A stretch of 64,000 nt of DNA, taken from NCBI GenBank assembly GCA_902800525.1, contig CADCEV010000002.1:159695-223694 (forward strand), given 5' to 3'. Within the stretch, counting starts at the first letter, position 1, and each line of letters opens with the position of its first letter. The position numbers were made by a program, and so were the translations under genes. The stretch comes from an uncultured Bacteroidales bacterium. GTDB taxonomy: Bacteria; Bacteroidota; Bacteroidia; Bacteroidales; Paludibacteraceae. This document shows positions 1 to 8,875 of this stretch, piece by piece. Below the pieces are notes generated by a model, which saw only the letters and a list, made by a program, of their open reading frames with translations, made no database searches and was not told the DNA's origin.

Positions 1-159
1 AAAGGGTGTCCGCTTGTCCGCCGTCCGCCATTTAGGTTTATCTTGGTTTATTTACTAAAATCAACTACCGGGAAAAGTAACTCGTACTCGCGGTTGGTTA
101 GTGCGTATGCGAGATTTAGAGGAGGTGAATGCAAACAGGAGCATAGAAGGCCGATTGTA

Positions 160-251
160 GAGCAGATGAGCAGATGAGCAGCTCATTTTATATATCTCAC
201 ACACGCGTGTGTGTATTTTAGAAAAACAACTGCTCATCTGCTCATCTGCTC
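160..251. repeat. Nested concentric inverted repeat (22-bp arms around a 16-bp palindrome)
   Basis: Perfect 22-bp arms lie at 160-181 and 230-251. Each arm is built of an 8-bp direct repeat (GAGCAGAT). Between them sits a perfect 16-bp palindrome, CACACACGCGTGTGTG, at 198-213. Both share the same centre (205/206). The RNA would form a long hairpin with a second stem in its loop. No T-run follows, so a simple intrinsic terminator is unlikely. Function unknown. Confidence 0.85.
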
Positions 252-312
252 ACCTGTAAATCAGTAACAGGGAAACTTTAATTAGTGATTACCTTCCAAT
301 TACCTGTTGAAC

Positions 313-345
313 CCGCGATATCCCCGCGACCTCACCGCGACTTCA
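313..345. repeat. Three tandem 11-bp units (CCGCGANNTCA-like)
   Basis: Three consecutive 11-mers, CCGCGATATCC, CCGCGACCTCA and CCGCGACTTCA, lie in the intergenic region. They match in unit length, though not in sequence, the 11-bp array at 27227-27270. Confidence 0.7.
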
Positions 346-537
346 CTATAGGGTCTTTGTCAAGTTCATCTTGCCGGACTAACATCCTTCGTTTTTTGCT
401 CGGGGCGTGAGCGCCGAGAGACATCGTCCATGGGGGCGAATGACATCCGTCAAAACCGTCAAACCGTCATCCTACTATGCGGTATGTACCCAATTTTACT
501 AACTATTTTGACAAAAAAAAATTTTTTCTTCAAATTT

Positions 538-569
538 TTTGTATATGTCAAAAAAAAGCAGTATCTTTG
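538..569 (+). promoter_or_regulatory. Bacteroidota promoter for the 642 gene
   Basis: A -33 TTTG box (538-541) and a -7 TATCTTTG box (562-569) are separated by exactly 20 bp. The spacer carries TATATGTC plus eight A, the same core as the uxaB promoter at 54812-54843. TTTGCAGCGCAAA, an interrupted palindrome, covers the end of the -7 box. Confidence 0.85.
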
Positions 570-641
570 CAGCGCAAATGTTAATACGAATGTGTGGAAG
601 GTAAGAGACTTAAACTCCATGAAATATAATACACTAACATT

Positions 642-3600
642 ATGAATATGAAACAATTTCTTACTACAACATTGACGCTGCTGATGGCAGTAGCGATGCA
701 GGCACAAGTGACGTTTACGGCTGCCGATTGGGCTCAGGCACAAAGCCTTACTGACGGCGCGACCGTAACGAGTTACACCTCCGGCAATGTGACCGTGACC
801 TTCGCGCAAGGCACGAGTAGCAATGCGGTTGTATGGAATGCGACGAGTTCGTATATCTCTACGGCCACGGGCAATACCATGACCATCAGCACGGTGGACG
901 GAAAAGTGATAGAGAGTGCTGCTATCACGACTACGGTTGCTTCCCATGCTACTCGTTTAGCGAGTTCTACATGGGATTCCGGCAGTGCCGAAGCCAGCGG
1001 TACGACGGCCACCTGGACAGGAAGCGCACAGAGCGTAACCGTCACGCTCACCAACTCCGTGCGAATGACCGCCTTTGCCATCACCATAGCCGATGCGCCC
1101 GCTCCTGAAGAGCCGGAAGACGAGTCGCTGTATAATGACACGACGGTGATCACGGCTACGGAATGGATGACGGCGGAAGATGTATCGGACGGTGATCGTT
1201 TGGATGCCATGAGTTACCAGAAAGAGGGAAAGACACTGAATGCCCTTAAAAATACCGGCAGCCAACTCCGTATGTATTCGGAGGCGATCGGTTTCTATCA
1301 GAAGAACACCTTATGCATCACTGCGCCGTATATGATGCATAAGATTATTTTTCAATTCCAAAGATACACGGATGCGCAGGAATTCCTCAATGGAAACCCG
1401 GATGATCAAAAAACCACTCCGTCTACTTGCTCTACAGGTAAGTTCAAGGCGGACACAACGGATGATACAAAGGTTATTTGGTTAGGCACTACCGCTGAAC
1501 TGACCATCTCTTTCGGTGCGACGGTTCGTCTCAAAGGAATAACCATTATCTCGGATACTACGGTAGCCAACGCAACGGTTATTTTCCTTGGTTTGAACGG
1601 CGAAGAGCTGAAGCGCGAGACAGTGGCTCTGGGTGGTACTCCCACGGCACCGACCTTACCTACTACGAATGAGTTAGGATGTGTCGTTCGCTGGGATCAG
1701 GATTTCACGCATGTATATGGCGACATGACGGTTCGCGCGGTGGTAGAGCCGACTGTACATCTTGACCTGACACCGATAGAGTGCGATGAGCTAAAGACAA
1801 TATCCAAAACCACGCTGTCTATTACTTCCGGCGGTGCTACCATTATCCTCACCGGCGATCGTGCTGCGGAAGCTACTCAGTGGGCGCAAAGGGAAGGCAA
1901 GGTGGTTCTTTTCGCGAATAACTCGATTGCCATCCGTGCTACGGAGACTTTCCGCACGGTGCGTTTCACGTGTCTCGATGCGGATGACGCACAGCGCGTA
2001 GCAGGCTCTACCTGTACCAGCGGTACCTTCACCGCCAACGGAAACATCGCTACATGGAAAGGGGCGGCTACTTCGCTCACTATCAATACCTCAGAGTGGT
2101 ATGACGAAGTGGGCGTGACGCGGTTTGAGGTACTGTCCTCCGTGGCACCGACTCTTGTCACCTTCCTCGACAAAGACGGCAATGTGCTGAAAGTGGACAC
2201 AGTGCCCATGGGCGGCAACGCTACGGCTCCTGAGGCTCCGGCGGTGACGGGCTATGTGTTCAGCGGATGGAGTGTGCCGTTCACGAACGTAACCGCGGAC
2301 ATCACCACGCAGGCGCAATACAGTTTGGACCCGAACTACGTTATCGTTACCTTTACTGACCTCTCGGGCAATGTGATAGAGACGCAACTGGTGACCAAGG
2401 GCAGCGATGTCACGGCTCCGGCGGTACCGACTATGTCGTTCCATGTGTTCACGGGCTGGAGTGCGCCGCTGACGAATATCCAATCCACGCAGACTATCCG
2501 GGCACTCTATGAATTTATATTCGATCCCAACGACCCGAATATCATGACGGTGACGGAATGGGCGACTTTATTGCAACATTCGGATGTAGAAAGAGAAAAA
2601 TGGGAAGAAGGAGAAGAAGGGTTGCGAAGAGGTGAAGCCTATGCCGTAAAGGGCGTCTTCTATGAAACGACTGCCCTCGGATTGGAGAACGACGGTAGGT
2701 ACTCGTTTATCCTGACCGAAGATGGTCAAGATCATGGTGACACGCGTCTGGTAGCTTGTCATATGTACGGTCCAAATAATACGCCCTTCTATAGCACGAC
2801 GCAACTGAGCCAAGGAGACACCGCTATCGTTTACGGCACGTTCGGTCAAAAGGAAATCGTCATACCTTACCAAGGAGGCGAATGGTACACGGGTCTCATA
2901 GACGGGTACGTGCCTTATATCGGTAAGGTCAACGGCGATGGCAATGCGATCTATATCGACCTGCCTCGCGCGGAGGCGCTGTACGACTTTAGCGGAAATG
3001 GTCTCAAACAAGCGCCTATCGTTGAGGAAAAGACTACACAAGAGTGGATTCCGGGAGACACTTGGTACTTGCAGTATACCACCAATGTTACGTTGCAACT
3101 GACAGCGGATGCCACAGGGAATTTCCAACCGCAAGAGTTGTACGGAAAGGTTAGTTATGTGTATAAAGGCGAAGAACCCGGCCTCGGCGATGCCAATGTG
3201 GCCTTTGTAGAGGATATTAACGGCGACGGCAAGGCGGATCTGTCGAGTTTCGGAGCCGGTACCTTCGTTAAGACAGTGGACGGCTGCGAGCGCATTGACG
3301 GTTTGGCTGTAACCAATATGGATATCAACCGCGACGGACGGATGGATTATATACGGCTTGACCAGAGCCGTTATATGGCTAACCAACAGACTGCTTACTA
3401 CGGAGCTGTTGGCTACCAGCTGCCGGACCGTTCGTTCCAAGAGCAGCGGATGCAAGTGTTCACCTGGGATGAGTTCGTAGCACAGATGACATCGGAAGAG
3501 TTAGACCAATACCAGAACCCGCAGAACTATTCGTTGGGTGAAGTGTCCCGCTATACCTATCCGACTATGCTGGGCGGTGCGGCTTTATCGCGTGCGCCGC

Positions 3601-6600
3601 GACGCGATCCTTCCGACCCGAAGAAAGCACCGGGTAGCGGCAGTTCGGTGAGTGCTCCCACCAAAGCTATCGACCTCAACGGCGACGGATTAGTGGACCT
3701 CATTGACGAGAAGAATGGTATTATCTATACCAATATGGATAACGGCAAATGGGTGTGGACATCGACCAACGGAGCGGTTATTCCTGCCGACCTGAATAAC
3801 GACGGAGTGACAGATTTTGTCTTCCCCGGAGAGAAACTATATACCGTTATCTATAATAAGAACACCAACCAGCTTGTTCAGACCCTGCTCTATCAGAATG
3901 CCGCTTCAGACAACCTCGTCCATTGCTATGATTTCGACCAAGACGGCGACGTGGATATCTTAGCTACTTTCTCGGCGGAGAACAACGCCACCGGCTACGC
4001 GTATACTTGCTTCTTTACCAATAACGGACAAGGAGTTTTCACGCAGCAACCCGAGCAGAACTACGGCCCCAATGCGTTGGTTTTCGTAGCGATGCAAGAC
4101 CTGGACGGCGATGGGTACTATGATCTCTTGGCTTACAACCCGACAAGTAATAATAAATACAATCTTGTTTGGATCAAAGGTCAAAGCGGCTTGCGCTTCA
4201 ACACCACGCCGCAAGTTTTAGCTACGGATGCTATTACGCGTGAAACCTATTGGGATAGTTCCAAGCAACCATTTACCGCCTACCCCGTTAATGCAGAGGA
4301 CCTGAATGGAGATGGCAAACTGGAGATTTGGGTAAGCGGAACATACTACGGTTCGACGAAACTCTATTCGATAGAAAACGCAGTAGCCAACCAGGCACCG
4401 AGTGCACCGGCTAAACCGAGTTTGGCGTACAACGATGGTATGCTGACCATCATATGGGGCAATGGAGTTGACGATAAGACCGCTACGGCTGACCTCACTT
4501 ACGCCCTGCGTATCGGTACAACGGCAGGCGGCAACGATATTCTCGCTGCTCATGCCAATGCGGACGGTAGCCGCCGTAACTTCATCGACGGTAATATGGG
4601 CAAGGAGCACTCTTATACTATTGATTTGCGCACATATACACCCGCAACGATGTATGTAGCGGTGCAAACCATCGACGCACAGCATAGCGGTTCGGCTTGG
4701 AGCACGGAGGCTGCTGTCGCACATACCTATTTGCCGGTAGAGTTCACGCTTGGCCGCAGTTCCATCAATATCAACGAGACTGTAGAACTGACCTTTACGG
4801 CGCTGCCGGAAGGGTACAGCCATACGTGGATGGTACAGGACGGAGACTATGTAGCGGACGGCTCCAAACTGGTGTTGTCCTTCACCGCCGGCGGAGAGAA
4901 GACCATTACGCACACCATAACGACTCCGGGCGGCAGTACTACATCGGCTACAGCAACTATAACCGTTCTGCCGGCAGGAGTAGGTGAGGCGTTGACTTTC
5001 ACCGATGAATGGGGTAGCTACACACTGCCCGTGAATACCGATTCACCGATGGCGGACTATAACTTCGACGGCCGTATGGACGGAATCAAGAGCGACAATA
5101 ACACTATGACCGTCATGGACGGTGTGCCCACGGAGTCGTTGTTCGCCAAAGCCGCAGGGCTCTGGAATACCAATCTGAACCCGGGTAAAGTCCTTTGGTA
5201 TGACTACAACCGCGACGGAGTAATCGACCTGTTGACCTTCAGCGGCAATACATGGAACGGTACCTACGGTATTCTCTACCACGACGCTGCCCAGCCGACG
5301 CTTACCGCCCAACAGGAGGACGACAATCTGCTGTATCTGTTCGAGTATAACCAAAGTGGCATGAACCCTGAGGATAATTACTCAGGCAGCTCGTTCCGCC
5401 ACGATCTGACGCACAACGGTCTGTATGACAACCTGATGATGAACCCGTCCAACCACTACCAACTCATTGAGTTAGACGGCAACGGCGGTAACGAATGGAA
5501 GCAGTTCACGGTCAACGGCGACGCGGAGTTATTCCAAAGTATCTTCAACGGCAATATAAACAATGTGATGTATGCGGACTTTGACCATGACGGCTTTACC
5601 GACATAGCTGCATATCCTCGTCATGATGACGGTACGTATGATAACCGCCTGGATCTGTTCTACAACCGTGGCAATGCGCATTTCGAGCAAGCCGCTATAC
5701 CTTTCTCGCAGGGGCTGGAAGAAAGTTTCTGGGGATATGGAATGCAGTCAGCAGACCTGAACGGAGACGGCTATTTGGACCTCATAGTACGTCCGTCCAG
5801 CGTTGAGAGCGGCGAGCAGGATTACCTGGCTGTCCTTTGGAACAACGCCAACCAGTCGTTCTCTGCTCCTCAGAAAATGCCGAACAGCGAGGCGTTGAAT
5901 TATAGTTACGGAACGCTATCCAACCTCGCTGACCTCGATAATAACGGCTATCCTGACCTTGTGGCGGCAGTCAAGAACCCTGCTGCAGGCAATGACCATA
6001 AAGGTATTTATGTATGGTATATGGGAGCAGAGGGTTTGCTTTCGCACGGATTCATTCTGCCGGACGTGAGCGACTACGGCGCTTCGGTACAAGCGGTAGA
6101 TGTAGCTGCCGGTGACCGCCGATTGTTAGTCAACGGCACGCAACTCTATCCGATAGTTGCGCAGGCAGACGAGCGTCCGGCAGCGCCGACGGGACTACAG
6201 GCGCAGATGACCGAAGAGGGACTGCTCATCACATGGAACGCGGCGGTCGATGACCACACGCCGGCAGCATTGATGCGTTATAACCTCGCCGTCAAGCAGC
6301 AAGGCGCTACTACCTATCTCATCTCCCCGCAGAACGGACTGAATACCACCGCCGCGTACCTGCCGGATTATGACTATATCGAGGCTACTCAGTTCCTTAT
6401 TCCGACATCTTATCTTAATAACGGCAACTACGAGATAGCTATCCAGGCGCTGGATCGCCAGAACCAACTCTCGCTCTTTACCGAGGCGGTGGTGGCTAAC
6501 GTGACCCGCAGCCCGATAGAGGCTCCCGCTTCCGCTTGTGCGGACAAGTATGTGACTGTCTCCTACCGCGGCGCAGAGACCACCGGCACGCCGGTGTGGA

Positions 6601-7790
6601 ACTGGGACGGCGCAACGGTGGTAGAGGGTTCCGGCTTCGGCCCCTATACCGTCTATTGGCCGTATGACCATCAGGGCGGCGACAAGACCATCACCCTCAC
6701 CCTCAACGGCGAGACGTACACACGTACCATCGCCATCAACGACCCGAGCGCACTCGACGTAGTGCTCCCGACCGTCCTCTACGAGGGGACAGCCGCTGCG
6801 GCTACCGTGCCCGAGGGTGTGACCTATAAATGGTACGCGCTCATTGACGACTACGACGAGGCTTATCCGGTTACCGCCTCCGGCGTACAACTGCCCAGCA
6901 CCGCGCCTGCCGGCGGTAGTGCTGTCCTGCGTCTCGACTACCGCCTTACAGCCAATGGACTCAACGTAACGGCTGTACGGAAAGCAGGGACTAACGGTTC
7001 GCTCGTCGGACATGAAGTCACCCTTTATCTGGAGGTAACGAACGCCAACGGCTGCTCCGTACGTTTCGCGCAGCCTGTGACCGTCATGCCGTCCACCGAC
7101 ATACCTGTAATCACCCTCGTCACCACCGATGCCAACGGACATAATGTAGTCTCGTGGACTAATGCCGATGCTTTCGCATCCGTGAACGTCTATAAGGAGG
7201 GTAATAGTCTCAATGACTTCCAACTCATCGGTTCTGCTGCGGCTTCCGCCGGTACTTATACCGACAATTCTTCCGACGCTTCGCAGAAAGCCGAGCGTTA
7301 CCGCCTGACCGGCGTGACGGCAAATGGCAATGAGTCGCCCGAGAGCACTATCCATAAAACCGTGCACCTCACTATCAGCCGGGGTGTCATGGATGGAACA
7401 TACAACCTCATCTGGAATGAGTACGCAGGTGCAAATGTTGCCTCGTATAACATCCTCCGGGGCGCATCACCTGCTTCGCTCACGTCGATTGCTACGGTAG
7501 CGGCATCCAACACCTCGTACACCGACCAGACGCCGGATGACAACCTGCCGTACTATGCGATTGAGTATATTCTCCCCGCTGCGGCTAACGTTCCTGCAGC
7601 GAACCCCAACAGGGCTCCTGCGGCTAATCTCTCCGGTCGCTCCAATGTAGTGGATCGTCGTAACGCAGAGCAAGGCTTGGAGAATGTACAAAGTGGCAAT
7701 GTACAATATACAAAGGTGCTCATTGATGGTATGATCTACATCCTCCGTGACAGCAAGATCTACACCCTCACGGGACAAGAAGCCAAATAA
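642..7790 (+). CDS. Large secreted FG-GAP/VCBS-repeat protein with InlB-type repeats
   Basis: 2382 residues, starting with a signal peptide (hydrophobic run ending VAMQAQ). Three InlB B-repeat-like segments (about residues 310-372, 502-560 and 568-625) carry the VTFLDKDGN...GY.FSGWS pattern. At least twelve DxNxDG-type calcium-binding motifs lie between about 860 and 1770 (DINGDGKAD, DLNGDGLVD, DFDQDGDVD, DLDGDGYYD and others), as in FG-GAP/VCBS beta-propellers. Fn3-like and PKD-like segments follow. The C-terminus ends in a short motif (KVLIDGMIYILRD...YTLTGQ) shared with four other secreted proteins here. A 7-bp array lies in the linker just before it. Expected to be surface-exposed or secreted, perhaps by T9SS; ligand or substrate unknown. 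The start follows the promoter at 538-569 and gives a clean signal peptide. Confidence 0.85.
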   Translation: MNMKQFLTTTLTLLMAVAMQAQVTFTAADWAQAQSLTDGATVTSYTSGNVTVTFAQGTSSNAVVWNATSSYISTATGNTMTISTVDGKVIESAAITTTVASHATRLASSTWDSGSAEASGTTATWTGSAQSVTVTLTNSVRMTAFAITIADAPAPEEPEDESLYNDTTVITATEWMTAEDVSDGDRLDAMSYQKEGKTLNALKNTGSQLRMYSEAIGFYQKNTLCITAPYMMHKIIFQFQRYTDAQEFLNGNPDDQKTTPSTCSTGKFKADTTDDTKVIWLGTTAELTISFGATVRLKGITIISDTTVANATVIFLGLNGEELKRETVALGGTPTAPTLPTTNELGCVVRWDQDFTHVYGDMTVRAVVEPTVHLDLTPIECDELKTISKTTLSITSGGATIILTGDRAAEATQWAQREGKVVLFANNSIAIRATETFRTVRFTCLDADDAQRVAGSTCTSGTFTANGNIATWKGAATSLTINTSEWYDEVGVTRFEVLSSVAPTLVTFLDKDGNVLKVDTVPMGGNATAPEAPAVTGYVFSGWSVPFTNVTADITTQAQYSLDPNYVIVTFTDLSGNVIETQLVTKGSDVTAPAVPTMSFHVFTGWSAPLTNIQSTQTIRALYEFIFDPNDPNIMTVTEWATLLQHSDVEREKWEEGEEGLRRGEAYAVKGVFYETTALGLENDGRYSFILTEDGQDHGDTRLVACHMYGPNNTPFYSTTQLSQGDTAIVYGTFGQKEIVIPYQGGEWYTGLIDGYVPYIGKVNGDGNAIYIDLPRAEALYDFSGNGLKQAPIVEEKTTQEWIPGDTWYLQYTTNVTLQLTADATGNFQPQELYGKVSYVYKGEEPGLGDANVAFVEDINGDGKADLSSFGAGTFVKTVDGCERIDGLAVTNMDINRDGRMDYIRLDQSRYMANQQTAYYGAVGYQLPDRSFQEQRMQVFTWDEFVAQMTSEELDQYQNPQNYSLGEVSRYTYPTMLGGAALSRAPRRDPSDPKKAPGSGSSVSAPTKAIDLNGDGLVDLIDEKNGIIYTNMDNGKWVWTSTNGAVIPADLNNDGVTDFVFPGEKLYTVIYNKNTNQLVQTLLYQNAASDNLVHCYDFDQDGDVDILATFSAENNATGYAYTCFFTNNGQGVFTQQPEQNYGPNALVFVAMQDLDGDGYYDLLAYNPTSNNKYNLVWIKGQSGLRFNTTPQVLATDAITRETYWDSSKQPFTAYPVNAEDLNGDGKLEIWVSGTYYGSTKLYSIENAVANQAPSAPAKPSLAYNDGMLTIIWGNGVDDKTATADLTYALRIGTTAGGNDILAAHANADGSRRNFIDGNMGKEHSYTIDLRTYTPATMYVAVQTIDAQHSGSAWSTEAAVAHTYLPVEFTLGRSSININETVELTFTALPEGYSHTWMVQDGDYVADGSKLVLSFTAGGEKTITHTITTPGGSTTSATATITVLPAGVGEALTFTDEWGSYTLPVNTDSPMADYNFDGRMDGIKSDNNTMTVMDGVPTESLFAKAAGLWNTNLNPGKVLWYDYNRDGVIDLLTFSGNTWNGTYGILYHDAAQPTLTAQQEDDNLLYLFEYNQSGMNPEDNYSGSSFRHDLTHNGLYDNLMMNPSNHYQLIELDGNGGNEWKQFTVNGDAELFQSIFNGNINNVMYADFDHDGFTDIAAYPRHDDGTYDNRLDLFYNRGNAHFEQAAIPFSQGLEESFWGYGMQSADLNGDGYLDLIVRPSSVESGEQDYLAVLWNNANQSFSAPQKMPNSEALNYSYGTLSNLADLDNNGYPDLVAAVKNPAAGNDHKGIYVWYMGAEGLLSHGFILPDVSDYGASVQAVDVAAGDRRLLVNGTQLYPIVAQADERPAAPTGLQAQMTEEGLLITWNAAVDDHTPAALMRYNLAVKQQGATTYLISPQNGLNTTAAYLPDYDYIEATQFLIPTSYLNNGNYEIAIQALDRQNQLSLFTEAVVANVTRSPIEAPASACADKYVTVSYRGAETTGTPVWNWDGATVVEGSGFGPYTVYWPYDHQGGDKTITLTLNGETYTRTIAINDPSALDVVLPTVLYEGTAAAATVPEGVTYKWYALIDDYDEAYPVTASGVQLPSTAPAGGSAVLRLDYRLTANGLNVTAVRKAGTNGSLVGHEVTLYLEVTNANGCSVRFAQPVTVMPSTDIPVITLVTTDANGHNVVSWTNADAFASVNVYKEGNSLNDFQLIGSAAASAGTYTDNSSDASQKAERYRLTGVTANGNESPESTIHKTVHLTISRGVMDGTYNLIWNEYAGANVASYNILRGASPASLTSIATVAASNTSYTDQTPDDNLPYYAIEYILPAAANVPAANPNRAPAANLSGRSNVVDRRNAEQGLENVQSGNVQYTKVLIDGMIYILRDSKIYTLTGQEAK
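7685..7719. repeat. 35-bp heptamer array inside the 642 gene
   Basis: Five 7-bp steps (ATGTACA, AAGTGGC, AATGTAC, AATATAC, AAAGGTG) are read in frame as NVQSGNVQYTKV, immediately before the C-terminal motif. Related GTACAA units occur at 7790-7817 and near 52668-52688. Confidence 0.55.
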
Positions 7791-7817
7791 AGTGACCAAG
7801 GGACAAAGTACTAAGAG
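7790..7817. repeat. Four-unit heptamer array beginning at the stop codon of the 642 gene
   Basis: AAGTGAC, CAAGGGA, CAAAGTA and CTAAGAG follow without a gap. The first base is the last base of the TAA stop (7788-7790). The reverse complement resembles the arrays at 20765-20799 and 26952-26986. Confidence 0.55.
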
Positions 7818-7844
7818 AGGCAGCCGATGAAGGTTGCCTCTCTT
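7813..7844 (+). terminator. Hairpin terminator after the 642 gene
   Basis: A 13-bp stem with one G-T pair: AAGAGAGGCAGCC at 7813-7825 with GGTTGCCTCTCTT at 7832-7844. No long T-run follows. Confidence 0.6.
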
Positions 7845-7915
7845 GGCACGTTCATGGTGGAATATCTGTTTTCTTGACAAGAAAAATACCTTTTTTGCAT
7901 TTTTTTGTTAAATTG

Positions 7916-7947
7916 TTTGCGTATGTGCAAAAATTGTAGTATCTTTG
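7916..7947 (+). promoter_or_regulatory. Promoter of the small toxin-antitoxin-like module
   Basis: TTTG (7916-7919), 20-bp spacer, TATCTTTG (7940-7947). The spacer has the GTATGTG and A-tract pattern seen in the other promoters of the window. It lies 41 bp upstream of the 7989 ORF. Confidence 0.85.
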
Positions 7948-7988
7948 CAGTCGAATTTGCAAAGACAACTAAAAAGGAGAACAAAACT

Positions 7989-8141
7989 ATGGCACGACCT
8001 ATTGCAGAAACCCCGATTTTATATGGTGAAACGGGTCGCCGTTTTGAGGCACGAATGAAAGAACCTCGCTATGAGTCTGCGGAAGAAAGAGCAGATCGCA
8101 TAGCTGCGTACAATCTGATTAGTAGTTTGGTAGTTGATTAA
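7989..8141 (+). CDS. Small hypothetical protein, first gene of a TA-like operon
   Basis: 50 residues, starting MARPIAETPILYGE and rich in charged residues, with a predicted helical C-terminal half (EERADRIAAYNLISSL). It is the first ORF after a good promoter; the ATG at 7989 is chosen because the in-frame upstream ATG at 7905 precedes the predicted transcription start. Short proteins of this MARPI-ETP-L type are familiar to me as unannotated Bacteroidota genes next to toxin-like genes, but I cannot assign a function. It precedes a 47-residue ORF and a RelE/ParE-like toxin, so it may be an antitoxin, a third module component, or a remnant of another pair. Confidence 0.65.
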   Translation: MARPIAETPILYGETGRRFEARMKEPRYESAEERADRIAAYNLISSLVVD

Positions 8142-8203
8142 TATGGACGAGGCTTTTTTCAGTCAAAAAAAGGACGCAATACATTAATTCAAATCATAAA
8201 ACG

Positions 8204-8347
8204 ATGATGCAGGATATTAAACACAAAGCCAATGAAATGTCAATTGCGAATGATGCAGTTGGTGTCGGAAATCCTCAGCAGAAGTACTTTACCGCCGATG
8301 AGGCAATCGCTTTTCTTGAGCCGCGTATCCGCGCTATGTTCCAATGA
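8204..8347 (+). CDS. Putative antitoxin, overlapping the downstream toxin by ATGA
   Basis: A 47-residue ORF (MMQDIKHKANEM...FLEPRIRAMFQ) whose stop TGA (8345-8347) overlaps the toxin start ATG (8344-8346) in an ATGA arrangement, which implies translational coupling. Position, size and overlap fit the antitoxin of a type II pair. No classical DNA-binding fold (HTH, RHH, AbrB) is obvious, and the C-terminal helix could be the toxin-binding part. The second ATG at 8207 is an equally possible start. The function is inferred from context only. Confidence 0.6.
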   Translation: MMQDIKHKANEMSIANDAVGVGNPQQKYFTADEAIAFLEPRIRAMFQ

Positions 8348-8685
8348 AAGAGGTTGTTTATACTAAGCAGGCTCTTTTGCAGTTCGAAGAAAGTGTAAAA
8401 GAGTTGGTAGAACAAGGTTACTTCGGCGAGGAGGACTATGCTGTTATGTATATGCGCGATATATTTAGGTATTTCGCGTTCAATCTTCAGTACTCGGTAT
8501 CTGTTGAAGCTCCCGCATATTTCAATAGATATTGTGTGGATGGTCGTGAACTTCATTATGTCCGTTACCGTAAAAACGCACATACCACATGGTATGCTTT
8601 TTATGAGGAATTAGAGAATGTATATAGCATAGTATTTCTTGCTAACAATAAATTAATCGGTCATTTGTTGGATATTAGTTTGTAG
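8344..8685 (+). CDS. RelE/ParE-like toxin-family protein
   Basis: 113 residues. The plan fits the RelE/ParE superfamily: an N-terminal strand (MKEVVYTKQALLQF), two helices, then C-terminal strands (ELHYVRYRKN, TTWYAFYEE, VYSIVFLANNK). These are the features I would use to call a ribosome-dependent RNase or gyrase-type toxin, but the catalytic residues of RelE are not clearly recognisable and I cannot choose between the two targets. It is translationally coupled to the 8204 ORF and followed by a terminator at 8831. Similar genes are often annotated only as type II TA toxin. Confidence 0.65.
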   Translation: MKEVVYTKQALLQFEESVKELVEQGYFGEEDYAVMYMRDIFRYFAFNLQYSVSVEAPAYFNRYCVDGRELHYVRYRKNAHTTWYAFYEELENVYSIVFLANNKLIGHLLDISL

Positions 8686-8830
8686 CTGATCGTCCCCTCT
8701 TTGAGACGTTAAAAAGGAACTCAGGTCTGACCTCACCGACAGCGTAAAAAGCGGTAAAAATATAGACATACAGGCGCAGGTGTGCGCCAAGAAAAGCGTA
8801 ATAAGCCGAAAAGCTATAAAAATACAAAAA

Positions 8831-8864
8831 AATGGCACTTTTATTTGCAAGTGTCATTTTTTTT
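8831..8864 (+). terminator. Intrinsic terminator after the toxin gene
   Basis: AATGGCACTT (8831-8840) pairs with AAGTGTCATT (8849-8858), with one G-T pair, and is followed by a T-run. The -33 box of the next promoter lies in the loop. Confidence 0.75.
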
Positions 8865-8875
8865 GTGTAATTTTG
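8844..8875 (+). promoter_or_regulatory. Orphan promoter embedded in a terminator
   Basis: TTTG (8844-8847), 20 bp, TAATTTTG (8868-8875). ATTTTGC-AGC-GCAAAAT (8870-8886) forms an interrupted palindrome over the -7 box and start region. The only ORF directly downstream is the 31-codon one at 8885. Confidence 0.75.

Larger units (their letters stand above)
1..641. other. Repeat-rich intergenic region upstream of the first gene
   Basis: No convincing protein is visible here. The region holds a GTCCGC repeat at about 8-29, a large nested inverted repeat (160-251), an 11-bp tandem array (313-345), a small GC-rich hairpin near 403-422 (CTCGG and CCGAG arms), a CCGTCAAA-like repeat near 448-470, and the promoter of the 642 gene. 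The short open frames that can be drawn through it have no recognisable features. Confidence 0.6.

Noticed and set aside
403..422. GC hairpin near the left end as terminator of an unseen upstream gene
   Set aside because: The stem is imperfect, no T-run follows, and no coding frame ends just before it.
6195..7367. 390-codon minus-strand open frame in the 642 gene
   Set aside because: Composition and lack of domains fit a shadow of the GC-rich plus-strand coding region.
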